The translations under genes were made by a program, and so were the position numbers. From positions 124,001 through 188,000 of the forward strand of contig NZ_VUYU01000009.1 in the NCBI RefSeq assembly GCF_011682065.1: 64,000 nucleotides of DNA, given 5' to 3'. The DNA is from Massilia rubra. Lineage in GTDB: Bacteria > Pseudomonadota > Gammaproteobacteria > Burkholderiales > Burkholderiaceae_D. Shown piece by piece: positions 39,230 through 48,065 of the stretch. How positions within the stretch are numbered: the stretch's first letter is position 1; the number at the start of each line of letters is the position of its first letter. Under the pieces are notes generated by a model, which saw only the letters and a program-made list of their open reading frames with translations, did no database searches and was not told where the DNA came from.

Positions 39230-40012
39230 TCACGACCCAGCGGCGCGCAGCAAATGCATCGGCCCGAACAGCGCTTGCATCCCAGCGTGCTGGATAAACG
39301 ACAAATTATACGGATGCTCCGAGCTCAATTGCGGAAAACTCTTAGTTTCCGGCAATTTCTGGAGTTGCTCCGCAATTTTGCCCCACAAAACCAGGGTTGG
39401 CTTGGGTTCGCGGCCCGCCAGCGCCGCCATGACGGTTTGCAGGAACGGCAGCCAGGCGCGCGCATCGATCACCGGCGGCACGTGCGCACGGAACACCAGT
39501 GAGGCGTTGAGCAGCAGAAAGCCCTGGCGGGTCAGATTGTGCTGCAATTCGGCCAGGGTCTGGATGCTGCCGCTATCGGCCGCCGCCGCCGCAGCGGCCA
39601 CCGGCGCCAGCGCCGCGCCCCCGGTGTCGTCGGCGTTCAACTGGCCATCGGCCACCAGCAGCAGTTTCATGAAATTGCGCAGCGAGGTCGCCTTGTTGAC
39701 AGGCTTGGACAGCCCGCTCTCGCACCACAGTTTGCCGACAGCGCCATCCATGAAGCAGACGCCGGTCGCACTCTCGGCGCGCGGATACGGCCCCTCGCCG
39801 ACCAGCACATAGCGCACCTGCTCGAGCGGCAGGGCAAAGGCGGCGAACAGGCGCTGTTCGGTCGGCAGGTAGGTGTCGGCGGCCAGGGTCGGCAGGTACA
39901 GCGGCTCGGCGCGCATGACCGCTTCGAGCCCCTGGCGCAGGACGGGCTGCCAGGACAGGTCGGCACGCGAAACGGCGTCGAGGATGGCGGGAGGAATGGG
40001 TTGGACGGACAT
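39230..40012 (-). CDS. Uracil-DNA glycosylase-like protein with divergent active site (260 aa)
   Basis: Overall the fold fits family 1 UDG: VRYVLVGEGPYPRAESATGVCFMDG aligns with the water-activating loop GQDPYHGPGQAHGLCF, LLLNASLVFRAH with LLNTVLTV, LVLWGKIAEQLQ with LLWGSYAQ, and HPYNLSF with HPSPLS. The key Asp of GQDPYH is Gly here and its His is Pro, so classical uracil excision is unlikely. An Ala-rich insertion lies at about residues 135-150. It may be a conserved paralogue in this family of bacteria; that needs comparison. I leave the gene symbol blank on purpose. Confidence 0.75.
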   Translation of the reverse strand: MSVQPIPPAILDAVSRADLSWQPVLRQGLEAVMRAEPLYLPTLAADTYLPTEQRLFAAFALPLEQVRYVLVGEGPYPRAESATGVCFMDGAVGKLWCESGLSKPVNKATSLRNFMKLLLVADGQLNADDTGGAALAPVAAAAAAADSGSIQTLAELQHNLTRQGFLLLNASLVFRAHVPPVIDARAWLPFLQTVMAALAGREPKPTLVLWGKIAEQLQKLPETKSFPQLSSEHPYNLSFIQHAGMQALFGPMHLLRAAGS

Positions 40013-40179
40013 CGGAACCTGCCGGTAAAAGGAAGGATTGTAGCCGACAGCGGTCCCGGCGCCGCGCCGAAAGATGCAATTTCAACCACGCGGCCCTTTT
40101 TTGGGAAACAGTGCATGATGCTGCCAACCCGATTGGGATGATGTAGTAACAACTAACCTGTTCAGCTTTGGAGACTCAT

Positions 40180-40620
40180 ATGCAAACCATTCAAGATGTC
40201 ATGACCCGCGATGTTCAACAAGTTTCGCCGGAAGACAGCGTGCACCGCGCTGCACAGATCATGAAAGAATTCAATATCGGCTCCGTGCCGGTCGTCGACG
40301 GCGGCAAGCTGGTCGGCATGATCACCGACCGCGACATCACCGTGCGCTCCACCGCCGCCGGCAAAGCGCCGGAAACGAGCCGCGTGGGCGATTCGATGAG
40401 CACCGAAGTGCGCACCTGCTACGCGACCCAGTCGGTCGACGACGTGCTGACCCAGATGGGCGACGTGCAAATCCGCCGGGTACCGGTCGTGGACCAGCAA
40501 TCGCACTCGCTCGTTGGCATTGTGTCGCTGGGCGACATGGCAACCAAGCAAACGACCGGCATCGGCCAGGCCTTGCAAGAAATTTCATCGCCAACCGACG
40601 CTGCCGCAAAAGCAAAATAA
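40180..40620 (+). CDS. Two-CBS-domain protein (146 aa)
   Basis: The start MQTIQDVMTRDVQ has GGAG upstream. Two CBS repeats fill the protein (about residues 5-58 with VMTRDVQQVSPEDSVHRAAQIMKEFNIGSVPVVDGGKLVGMITDRDI, and 70-125 with TCYATQSVDDVLTQMGDVQIRRVPVVDQQSHSLVGIVSLGDM). Such stand-alone pairs bind adenine nucleotides and regulate partners. No partner gene is adjacent. Confidence 0.9.
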   Translation: MQTIQDVMTRDVQQVSPEDSVHRAAQIMKEFNIGSVPVVDGGKLVGMITDRDITVRSTAAGKAPETSRVGDSMSTEVRTCYATQSVDDVLTQMGDVQIRRVPVVDQQSHSLVGIVSLGDMATKQTTGIGQALQEISSPTDAAAKAK

Positions 40621-41048
40621 GCCAGGTTGACGCTTGCCGTGGGCGGAGCCGTGCGCCTCGCCACGGCAACACCCGCGCCGACGCCGATACGCACGCGCCT
40701 GGCTCGGTAAAGTACGCTTTAGCGCCAGCGACGTGCGCCGCTCCCCCCCCCTCCCCAACATCACGCCGCACTGCACCCCAATTCCTTCGAGCGCCCCGGC
40801 CCGGCAGGATGCACTTAGGCATGCCGCCGCCCTGGCGCAGTCAATCGAGCACGCTTGATCATACTTGTTCTCCCGGCATGGCGAGCGCAATCGGCTCACC
40901 TCTGTATAGGACCGCACCGGTGCCGGCTTGGTTCCCGGGTTTTGATATGGTCTTGCGCGCCGATCTGCTCCTGTTGCGCGCACGGCGCAGCGGCTATGCT
41001 CGACGGAATCGGGGCGCTTGCCTCGCGCCTTATCGAAAGGGGAATAAC
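40621..41048. other. 428-bp intergenic region, nothing recognised
   Basis: No ORF with coding character. It contains GC-rich palindromic pieces and a C-tract (about 40742-40755) but no clear promoter or terminator. It should hold the promoter for the DUF2970 gene. Confidence 0.4.
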
Positions 41049-41261
41049 ATGCTTGACAAGAATCCTGTCCAGGCGACCGAACGGTCTTTTTTCGCGACCC
41101 TGGCGGCGATCGCCTGGTCGTTCGTCGGCCTGCGCCGCAAATCGGATTTCGACCGCGACGTGACCGCGCTCAATCCCGTATATGTAATCCTGGCCGGCCT
41201 GATCGGGGTGGCGCTGCTGATCGCCACCTTGGTCGGCGTGGTGGCCTTCGCCACCCGTTGA
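41049..41261 (+). CDS. DUF2970 family small membrane protein (70 aa)
   Basis: The short product FFATLAAIAWSFVGLRRKSDF...VILAGLIGVALLIATLVGVVAF is typical of DUF2970: a conserved N-terminal amphipathic segment with the GLRRKSD motif, then one transmembrane helix near the C-terminus. Function unknown. It converges with the maiA-like gene, 7 bp apart. Confidence 0.85.
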   Translation: MLDKNPVQATERSFFATLAAIAWSFVGLRRKSDFDRDVTALNPVYVILAGLIGVALLIATLVGVVAFATR

Positions 41262-41268
41262 GCACGCC

Positions 41269-41913
41269 TTACTCGGCGTCGGGCTGGCGCGCCGGATGCG
41301 CCTCGGCGAACGCCGGCAAGGCCGCGCACATGGCGTCGATGCGGGCAATGGTGGGATACGGCGCCAGATCCACATGGAAACGGCGCGCGTTGAACACTTG
41401 CGGCACCAGGCAGCAGTCGGCCATGGTCGGCGTATCGCCGTGGCAAAAACGCCCGGTGTCGCGCGAATTGGCCAGATGCGCCTCGAGCGCGGCCATGCCC
41501 TCGCGCAGCCAATGCACATACCACTCGGTCTTGGCTTCTTCCGACAAGCCGACCTGATGCACCAGATGGCGCAGCACGCGCAGATTGGTCAGCGGATGGA
41601 TGTCGCACGCCACCATCAGCGCCAGCGAGCGCACGCGCGCCCGGCCCAGCGCGTCGCGCGGCAGCAGGGGCACTTGCGGATGCACCTCTTCCAGGTATTC
41701 CAGGATCGCAATCGACTGCGTCAGGGTGGCGCCCTTGTCCTGCAAGCTCGGCACCAGCCCGCTCGGATTGATGGCCAGGTATTCGGGCGCCAGTTGCTCG
41801 CCGCCATTGCGCAGCAGATGCACGGGAATGGCCTCGTAACCGACCCCTTTCAGGTTCAGCGCGATGCGCACCCGGTACGCCGCCGAACTGCGGAAATAGG
41901 TGTACAGCTTCAT
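41269..41913 (-). CDS. maiA: Maleylacetoacetate isomerase-like glutathione transferase (214 aa)
   Basis: Zeta-class GST fold: the N-terminal motif SSAAYRVRIALNLKG with the catalytic SSxxxR, then NPSGLVPSL and the cis-Pro region, and PLTNLRVLRHL later. It would isomerise maleylacetoacetate (or maleylpyruvate) using glutathione. Its ATG overlaps the stop of the FAH gene (ATGA). The partner genes support a role in aromatic ring-fission catabolism; whether maleylacetoacetate or maleylpyruvate is the substrate is open. Confidence 0.88.
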   Translation of the reverse strand: MKLYTYFRSSAAYRVRIALNLKGVGYEAIPVHLLRNGGEQLAPEYLAINPSGLVPSLQDKGATLTQSIAILEYLEEVHPQVPLLPRDALGRARVRSLALMVACDIHPLTNLRVLRHLVHQVGLSEEAKTEWYVHWLREGMAALEAHLANSRDTGRFCHGDTPTMADCCLVPQVFNARRFHVDLAPYPTIARIDAMCAALPAFAEAHPARQPDAE

Positions 41914-42935
41914 GGCTGGCGCTCCTGGTAGACGGTCACGGTCTGGTCGATGGCGCCGAAGATGCTGGCCCCGGCGGCATCGAACATTTCGATACGCACG
42001 CTGTCGCCGAATTTGAGGAACGACGTTTTGGGTGCGCCATGCTCGATGGTTTCGTACATGCGCACTTCGGCCAGGCAGCAGTAGCCGACCCCGCCATTGT
42101 CGATGCTCGACCCGTGCAGGTTGCCCTGCTTGTTCGATACCGTGCCCGAGCCGATGATGGTGCCGGCCGCCAGTTCGCGCGTCTTGGCCGCATGCGCCAC
42201 CAGTTGCGCGAAGTTGAAGGTCATGTCGTCGCCCGCGTTCGGCTTGCCGAAGGGCTTGTTGTTGATCCGCACGTTCAGCGGCAGGCGCAACTTGGTCTCT
42301 TGCCAGGCGTCGCCCAGTTCGTCGGGCGTGACGCACACCGGCGAAAACGCGCTGGCCGCTTTCGACTGGAAGAAACCGAAGCCCTTGAGCAATTCGTTCG
42401 GAATCAGGTTGCGTAGCGACACGTCGTTGACCAGCATCACCAGGCGCACGGCCGCGGCGCTGCGCTCGATGCTCGCCCCCATCGGCACGTCGCCCGTGAT
42501 GACGGCCACTTCCGCTTCGAGGTCGATGCCCCACTCCTCGGACAGCGCATAAATCGGGTCGCGCGGGCCGATGAAGGAATCCGAACCACCCTGGTACATC
42601 AGCGGATCGGTGTAGAACGATGCCGGAACCTCGGCGTTGCGCGCTTTTCGAACCAGTTCGACGTGGTTGATATAGGCCGAACCGTCGGCCCACTGGTAGG
42701 CGCGCGGCAACGGCGAATGGCACAGGGCCTGGTCGAAGGGCTGAGCGTCCCAGGTCGCGTTCTCGTTCAGGGAGGCGTAGACGCCCTGCAAGCGTTCGAC
42801 CACATCATCCCAGTTGTCGAGCGCGAACTGCAAGGTAGCGGCGATCTTGGGAACCTTCTGGTAGCGCGACAGGTCGCGGCTGACGACGACCAGCGCGCCA
42901 TCACGCCCGCCTGTTTTTAGTGTTGCAAGTTTCAT
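41910..42935 (-). CDS. Fumarylacetoacetate hydrolase family protein (341 aa)
   Basis: The start MKLATLKTGGRDGALVVVSRD is at 42935. A typical N-terminal beta segment is followed by the catalytic FAH barrel with IYALSEEWGIDLEAEVAVITGDVP (Glu/Glu/Asp metal ligands) and AGTIIGSGTVSN. The hydrolase would cleave the fumaryl product to fumarate plus acetoacetate or pyruvate. It lies between the VOC protein and the isomerase gene, in one operon. Confidence 0.88.
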   Translation of the reverse strand: MKLATLKTGGRDGALVVVSRDLSRYQKVPKIAATLQFALDNWDDVVERLQGVYASLNENATWDAQPFDQALCHSPLPRAYQWADGSAYINHVELVRKARNAEVPASFYTDPLMYQGGSDSFIGPRDPIYALSEEWGIDLEAEVAVITGDVPMGASIERSAAAVRLVMLVNDVSLRNLIPNELLKGFGFFQSKAASAFSPVCVTPDELGDAWQETKLRLPLNVRINNKPFGKPNAGDDMTFNFAQLVAHAAKTRELAAGTIIGSGTVSNKQGNLHGSSIDNGGVGYCCLAEVRMYETIEHGAPKTSFLKFGDSVRIEMFDAAGASIFGAIDQTVTVYQERQP

Positions 42936-42943
42936 GTGTGCCT

Positions 42944-43486
42944 TTAGTGGTGGTCCGCTGCGGGTTTTTCGTGCATCCAGGCAGCATGCTTCGGCGCCTT
43001 GCGGGTTTGCGACCACTCGTTGAGCATGTCCCATTTGACGGCGTCGAGCTGTTGCTGCATGTCGGGCGTGGCCGTGTTGACGGCCAGTTCCAGGCGGTGT
43101 CCGTTCGGATCGAAGAAATAGATCGACTTGAAGATGGTGTGGTTGGTCGGCCCGATGACCTCGATGCCGTCCGCTTCGAGGCGCGTCTTGGCAGCGAGCA
43201 ATTCATCCATGGAGCCGACTTCCAGGGCCAGGTGCTGGACCCAGGCCGGGGTGTTCTCGTCGCGGCCCATCGGCGCCTGGCTCGGCAGCTCGAAAAAGGC
43301 CAGCACATTGCCCATGCCGGCATCGAGGAAAACGTGCATGTACGGGTCGGGCGCGCCGGTCGACGGCACCTGGTCTTCGGCAATGGCCAGCACGAAGTCC
43401 ATGTTGAGGTACTTCACGTACCACTCGACTGTCTCTTTGGCATCCTTGCAGCGGTAGGCTACGTGGTGAATCCTGGTGATTTTCAT
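42944..43486 (-). CDS. VOC-superfamily protein, candidate extradiol dioxygenase (180 aa)
   Basis: The start MKITRIHHVAYRCKDAKET is typical for VOC/glyoxalase folds. Metal ligands are His in IHHVAYRC, His in VQHLALEVG and Glu in GHRLELAV, a 2-His-1-carboxylate set. The single-domain size is that of glyoxalase I-like or small extradiol enzymes. It starts the operon with FAH and isomerase genes, so a ring-cleavage role is reasonable but not proved. Confidence 0.8.
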   Translation of the reverse strand: MKITRIHHVAYRCKDAKETVEWYVKYLNMDFVLAIAEDQVPSTGAPDPYMHVFLDAGMGNVLAFFELPSQAPMGRDENTPAWVQHLALEVGSMDELLAAKTRLEADGIEVIGPTNHTIFKSIYFFDPNGHRLELAVNTATPDMQQQLDAVKWDMLNEWSQTRKAPKHAAWMHEKPAADHH

Positions 43487-43573
43487 GCTCGCTCCCCTGT
43501 TGATTGTTCTATTAGAGTGCAAAACGAACTATCATTCAAACAATATTTTCAACGCGACTTATCAGATAAACCT

Positions 43574-44506
43574 ATGAATCCCACCTTGCGCCAGATGCGC
43601 GCTCTTGTCGCGCTTGCCAAGACGGGCAGTTTCACCCTGGCGGCCGAGTATTTGCACGTGACCCAGGCGGCGCTGTCGGGCCTGATCAAAGAGCTGGAAC
43701 TGACCCTCGGCGTGCGCGTGGTCGACCGCAGCACGCGCCGGATTGCCCTGACCGAGGTCGGACGCGAGCTGACGCCCCTGTTTTCCAAGATGATCGACGA
43801 CCTCGACGGCGCACTGCTCGATATCGCCAGCCAGACGCGGCTGAAAAAGGGGGTGGTGCGGATTGCGGCGCCGCAATTGATGTCGTGTACCCTGCTGCCG
43901 CAAGTCATCGCCGCTTACCGCAAGATGTATCCGGAAATCCAGGTCCGCCTGGTCGATTGCGCGGTCGAGAACGTGACGGCGCGCGTGTTCAGCGGCGAGG
44001 TCGACTGCGGCATCGGCCCGGAGCGCGATCCGACCGCGCAGATCGAGGCGACGGTGCTGTTCGAGATGCCCTTCGTGCTGGTGTTTCCGCAGCAGCACGC
44101 GCTGGAGCAGCGCGAACGGGTGACCTGGTCGGACCTGGCGGCGCACCCCTTCATTTCGCTGCAAGGGCAGTTCACCGAGCGCCTGCTGAGCGACATGCAT
44201 CATTCGCTGCGCGATGTACCGCTCAATCCCGTCAACGAAGTCACCTTCATGACCACCGCGCTGGCGATGGTCAGCGCCGGCCTGGGCGTGACCGTGTGCC
44301 TGCCGTATGCGGAGCCGCTGGTGCGCCTGCACCAGTTGCACATGCGCCAGCTGCACGAGCCGGAACTGACGCGGCGTTTTTTTGTGTACACGCGCGACAA
44401 ACGCTCGCTCTCGCCGGCGGCCGACAGTTTTATCGCCTTCCTGTTCAAGTTCGTCGAGTCGCACGACTGGAATATTCCGCTGGTGAATGCTCAGCCGGCG
44501 CCGTAG
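43574..44506 (+). CDS. LysR-type transcriptional regulator (310 aa)
   Basis: The start is MNPTLRQMRALVALAKTGSFTLAAEYLHVTQAALS, the winged-helix domain; the longer frame to 42920 is spurious. The effector-binding domain covers about residues 90-300 (LKKGVVRIAAPQLMSCTLLP...VSAGLGVTVCLPYAEPLV). It is divergent from the VOC-FAH-isomerase operon with 87 bp between starts, the classical layout for a LysR regulator controlling the neighbouring pathway. Confidence 0.93.
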   Translation: MNPTLRQMRALVALAKTGSFTLAAEYLHVTQAALSGLIKELELTLGVRVVDRSTRRIALTEVGRELTPLFSKMIDDLDGALLDIASQTRLKKGVVRIAAPQLMSCTLLPQVIAAYRKMYPEIQVRLVDCAVENVTARVFSGEVDCGIGPERDPTAQIEATVLFEMPFVLVFPQQHALEQRERVTWSDLAAHPFISLQGQFTERLLSDMHHSLRDVPLNPVNEVTFMTTALAMVSAGLGVTVCLPYAEPLVRLHQLHMRQLHEPELTRRFFVYTRDKRSLSPAADSFIAFLFKFVESHDWNIPLVNAQPAP

Positions 44507-44633
44507 ACAGCGGATGGGTGCGGGCCGCCGGCCGCGAGCGAGCCCGCAGTGCCGGAGGCGGTGCCCGGGCCCACCGCCGCACCGATGGCGAACCGCCCCT
44601 ATAATTGATGCTCGCTTCCAACGGAACCTGCCC

Positions 44634-45203
44634 ATGTCCTTTAACACCATCGCCATCAACCAGCGCATGGATCAATTCGACGGCCACCATCGCGTGTGGC
44701 TGTTCGGCTACGGCTCGCTGATCTTCAAGGCGGACTTTCCGTACATCGAGCGCCGGCCGGCCACCATTCGCAATTGGACCCGGCGCTTCTGGCAAGGTTC
44801 CCACGATCACCGTGGCACGGAAACGGCGCCAGGCCGCGTCGCCACCCTGGTGGCCCAGCCGGGGGCCGTCACCGCCGGCATGGCGTACCTGATCACCCCC
44901 GAAGTGTTCACCCACCTGGACCACCGCGAAAAGAACGGCTACCTGCGCCTGGCGATCGAGATCCGCTTCGACGATGGCAGCAGCGAGCTGGGCCTGGTGT
45001 ACATCGCCACCGAAGACAATGCAGCCTTCCTCGGCGAAGCCAGCGAGCGCGATATCGCCCATCAAATCGCGCGCTCGCACGGCCCGAGCGGCGCCAACCG
45101 CGACTACCTGATCGAGCTGGCGCACGCGCTGCGCGAACTGGGCATGGAAGACGCGCATGTGTTCGACATCGAACGCTATCTATCTGAGATAAGTGATTCA
45201 TAA
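44634..45203 (+). CDS. ChaC-like gamma-glutamylcyclotransferase (189 aa)
   Basis: The start is MSFNTIAINQRMDQF at 44634. The substrate-binding loop YGSLIFK (in HRVWLFGYGSLIFKADF) and the catalytic Glu in HREKNGYLRLAI are present, and GVTAGM-like AVTAGMAYLITPE fits. These enzymes release 5-oxoproline from glutathione or gamma-glutamyl peptides. A TATAAT at 44600-44605 is the likely -10 box. The gene stands alone. Confidence 0.9.
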   Translation: MSFNTIAINQRMDQFDGHHRVWLFGYGSLIFKADFPYIERRPATIRNWTRRFWQGSHDHRGTETAPGRVATLVAQPGAVTAGMAYLITPEVFTHLDHREKNGYLRLAIEIRFDDGSSELGLVYIATEDNAAFLGEASERDIAHQIARSHGPSGANRDYLIELAHALRELGMEDAHVFDIERYLSEISDS

Positions 45204-45239
45204 ACGCGGTGAAGAATCAGGAAAAAATGCCTCAGCGAC

Positions 45240-45569
45240 TTAAGGTGCGCTGCTGAGCGAAAGTGCAATCAACCGATCAAGATCTCTGTAAGCAAGCCGG
45301 ACAATACCGTTGCGACCAGGTTCCTCGTCGCGATACGCCACGATTCTCACGGATTCCTTACGCGCTACCGTTGCCGCGTTCCAGTTGATGCGCAAGCCAC
45401 GCATGCTTTTGCGCACATGCGAATTGCCCGGGTTACCCCCGCTGCTTCCGCCCCCCTCGTCGCGAGAATACGTCGCAACAACGATCTCCGGCGCGATGAA
45501 TTCAGTCCTGAAAACGGCACCATTGCTCCAATCATTCGCTGCTTGTTGTTTTTGGCCAACGAATCGCAA
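45240..45569 (-). CDS. Hypothetical ORF (109 aa), weak
   Basis: The frame begins at a TTG with no clear ribosome site. The C-terminal half (VRIVAYRDEEPGRNGIVRLAYRDLDRLIALSLSSAP) has protein-like character and is unlike random frame texture, which is why it is listed. The N-terminal half is less convincing, so it may be the end of a degraded gene. Low confidence. Confidence 0.3.
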   Translation of the reverse strand: MRFVGQKQQAANDWSNGAVFRTEFIAPEIVVATYSRDEGGGSSGGNPGNSHVRKSMRGLRINWNAATVARKESVRIVAYRDEEPGRNGIVRLAYRDLDRLIALSLSSAP

Positions 45570-45769
45570 GATGCGGCGTCAGCATCTGACAAGTGTCAAA
45601 AAAATATTAAATATTTATCAACGCTGGGATATTGTTAACAGGCAAATCCGCCGCACAGCGGTATGAGCCCCGAGCTTGCTGCGGCCCTTACAGCCCTGGG
45701 CAACGAAACGTGACCATGGCAACAGGGTTGCCATGATTTTTTGGCGATTGACCAATAGGAGAGATCTTC

Positions 45770-47470
45770 ATGCATGTTCGGGGCACATTTGGATATGGCC
45801 GTCGCCAGCTTGAGACGAGCCGCCTGGCTCGGCTCGTTGGCGTCGGGGCACTCTGTTTGTTCGGCGTTTTAGGTTTGGCTGTGAACGAAGCCAAAGCCGA
45901 CACCAAGGGAAAGGTGTTGTACGGAAAGCTGACATATGACCGGGTACCGTCGACGCCGGAGAACGGACTTAACTACAGCGCGGTTGTGCAAAAGCCCATT
46001 CGCAACGTGCGGGTGGTGCTGGTCGAATACAGCAAAGAGGGCGGCGCGAACACGGAACTCGCGGTCACCACCTCAGGCGAAGACGGGAGCTACAGCTTTC
46101 CGGTGCCCGATCTGGTTACACGGGTCAGGGTCCGGGCGTACGCCGAGACGACCAATCCGCCATTGCGGGTTCAGGACAACACCAACCGCAACTCCTACTA
46201 CACGCTGGAGTCCGCTGCAATTACGACCACCGCGGCGGTCACCGTCAAGGACCTGAACGCAGGCAGCGGCTGGGGAGGGTCGTCCTACACGGGCGCGCGT
46301 TCGGCTGCGCCATTTGCCAGCCTCGACACGCTCTACTCAACGGCACGCGCTTTCATGGCGGTGCGGCCCCTGGTGAATTTTCCTTTGCTGCTAATTAACT
46401 GGAGCGTCAACAATCGCCCGGAACCTGGCGATATTGCTTTGGGCCAGATCGACACGTCACACTACAACAAGGCCGTGAGCGGCATCTTCATCCTCGGCAA
46501 GGCGGATGTGGATACCGATGAATACGATACCCATGTCATGGTGCACGAGTGGGGTCATTACTTTGAAGACAAGATGGGTCGCTCGGACAGCATCGGTGGC
46601 AGTCACGCCGCTGGCAACATCATCGATCCACGGCTTGCCTTTGGCGAAGGGTGGGGAAATGCGCTGAGCGCGATGATCCTTTTTCCGGACGCGAAGTACA
46701 AGGATACCGGAGGCGTCGGCCAAGCCCGGACTACGATCGTCATCGACATGGAAACCAACGACTCCAACGATCCGAAGCCGGGTTGGTTCTCCGAAGCGTC
46801 GGTGCAATCGATGCTGTATGACTTCTTCGACCCGGCGAATGAGTCGTTTGACAACGTGGCGCTTGGACTCGGGCCGATCTACGACGTCATGACGGGAGGG
46901 CAGAAGTACACCCCCGCCGTGACTTCCATTTTTTCGTTCACCAACGCCTTGAAAGCAGTCCCCGGCACCTCGGCCTCCACGATTGCGGCAATCGACAGAC
47001 TGACCTCAGAGTCGGGTATCGCTCCCATTCAAGACGCGTTTGGGACCGGCGAGACCAACGACGGCGGCAATGCGGCGAACCTGCCGCTGTTCCGGCAGAT
47101 GACGGTGGACGGCGCCAGCGAGACCCTGACGTTCCTGGCCGATGTGGACAACATCAACAGGCTTGGAGCGAACCGCTACATCAGGTTCACCAGCCCTGCC
47201 GCAGGTCCGATCCAGGTCATCGGGGACTCGATCCGCGACATCGGGCTCACGCTGCTCGAAGACGGCAAGAAGATCGCCGTTGCCGACAACAATTACACCG
47301 GAACCGAGCAGTTCTCATTCGTTGCCAAGGCGAACAAGGTGTACGTCCTTACGGTACAAGGCTTCGTTATCAAATCGAGCGGCCAATACACCGCCTCGGT
47401 TCGCATCGCAAGCGGTGATATCGCGGGCAAGGCCACGATTGTCAATCAAAAAACCAAAGCGGTCCGCTAA
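45770..47470 (+). CDS. Secreted zinc metallopeptidase with HEWGH motif (566 aa)
   Basis: GGAGAG precedes the ATG at good spacing. An N-terminal signal peptide ends near residue 45 (LVGVGALCLFGVLGLAVNEAKA). After a beta-rich carboxypeptidase-like domain (residues ~50-160, RNVRVVLVEYSKEGG and SGEDGSYSFPVPD), the zinc site is VMVHEWGHYFEDKM (HExxH, about residue 259), and RLAFGEGWGNALSAM 30 residues on may provide the Glu ligand. The C-terminal ~130 residues are a beta domain (FLADVDNINRLGANRYIRF), perhaps a pre-peptidase C-like binding module. It is followed by two more exported proteins. Confidence 0.85.
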   Translation: MHVRGTFGYGRRQLETSRLARLVGVGALCLFGVLGLAVNEAKADTKGKVLYGKLTYDRVPSTPENGLNYSAVVQKPIRNVRVVLVEYSKEGGANTELAVTTSGEDGSYSFPVPDLVTRVRVRAYAETTNPPLRVQDNTNRNSYYTLESAAITTTAAVTVKDLNAGSGWGGSSYTGARSAAPFASLDTLYSTARAFMAVRPLVNFPLLLINWSVNNRPEPGDIALGQIDTSHYNKAVSGIFILGKADVDTDEYDTHVMVHEWGHYFEDKMGRSDSIGGSHAAGNIIDPRLAFGEGWGNALSAMILFPDAKYKDTGGVGQARTTIVIDMETNDSNDPKPGWFSEASVQSMLYDFFDPANESFDNVALGLGPIYDVMTGGQKYTPAVTSIFSFTNALKAVPGTSASTIAAIDRLTSESGIAPIQDAFGTGETNDGGNAANLPLFRQMTVDGASETLTFLADVDNINRLGANRYIRFTSPAAGPIQVIGDSIRDIGLTLLEDGKKIAVADNNYTGTEQFSFVAKANKVYVLTVQGFVIKSSGQYTASVRIASGDIAGKATIVNQKTKAVR

Positions 47471-47499
47471 AGCGTTCCCGTCTCCCTAAGGATGCCATC

Positions 47500-47964
47500 A
47501 TGCAAGTGAAAATTTCAACGCTGGCGGCGGCGCTCGCCGTCGGACTAATCACCTCATTCACGGCTGCGGCCGTCGAGGGGAAGCCACATGCGCCTGTAGA
47601 AATCGTCGGAACTGTGCAAGCTCAACAAGCCACGCTGAAGATCGCCTTTGAGTCGGCTGCGCAGCAGGTCAATGTCCGCGTCTACGGCGTGGATGGCCTG
47701 ACCGTGGTTGGAACCAAGTCACCCGTCATCGGCGGCACTTTCGCCGCCGGCCAAGTGATGACGCTGCTGGTCAAGTACACGCCAGGAGCGGGCACGAGCA
47801 ATCTGGCGGTACAGGTCGATGGCGAGTTCGACGGCAAGCGACGTTCGAAAATCTCGTCCTTCACCGTGCAAAACGGCCGGACTGCCGTATCCAGTACGAC
47901 GTCGAACACGTCGGTCGACGCGCGAGGCCGGCGGATTACCATCCTGCCAGCCGAAACCAAATAG
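47500..47964 (+). CDS. Small secreted beta-rich protein (154 aa)
   Basis: AAGGA precedes the ATG. A signal peptide (LAAALAVGLITSFTAAAVEG) is followed by a beta-sandwich-like domain (residues ~30-120, ATLKIAFESAAQQVNVRVYGVDGL and VMTLLVKYTPGAGTSNLAVQVDGEF) and a Ser/Thr-rich tail. It starts 29 bp after the metallopeptidase, so it is probably co-expressed. It may be an inhibitor, chaperone or cofactor of the peptidase; the sequence does not say. Confidence 0.7.
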   Translation: MQVKISTLAAALAVGLITSFTAAAVEGKPHAPVEIVGTVQAQQATLKIAFESAAQQVNVRVYGVDGLTVVGTKSPVIGGTFAAGQVMTLLVKYTPGAGTSNLAVQVDGEFDGKRRSKISSFTVQNGRTAVSSTTSNTSVDARGRRITILPAETK

Positions 47965-48065
47965 CAAGGTGCCGGCAAGACCCGCGCTCTTGACCGGCGC
48001 TGCGGTCTTGCTTGCGCTGTCGCCCTACCACCCAATGACTTGTTAATTATCGAAAAGGAATGACC

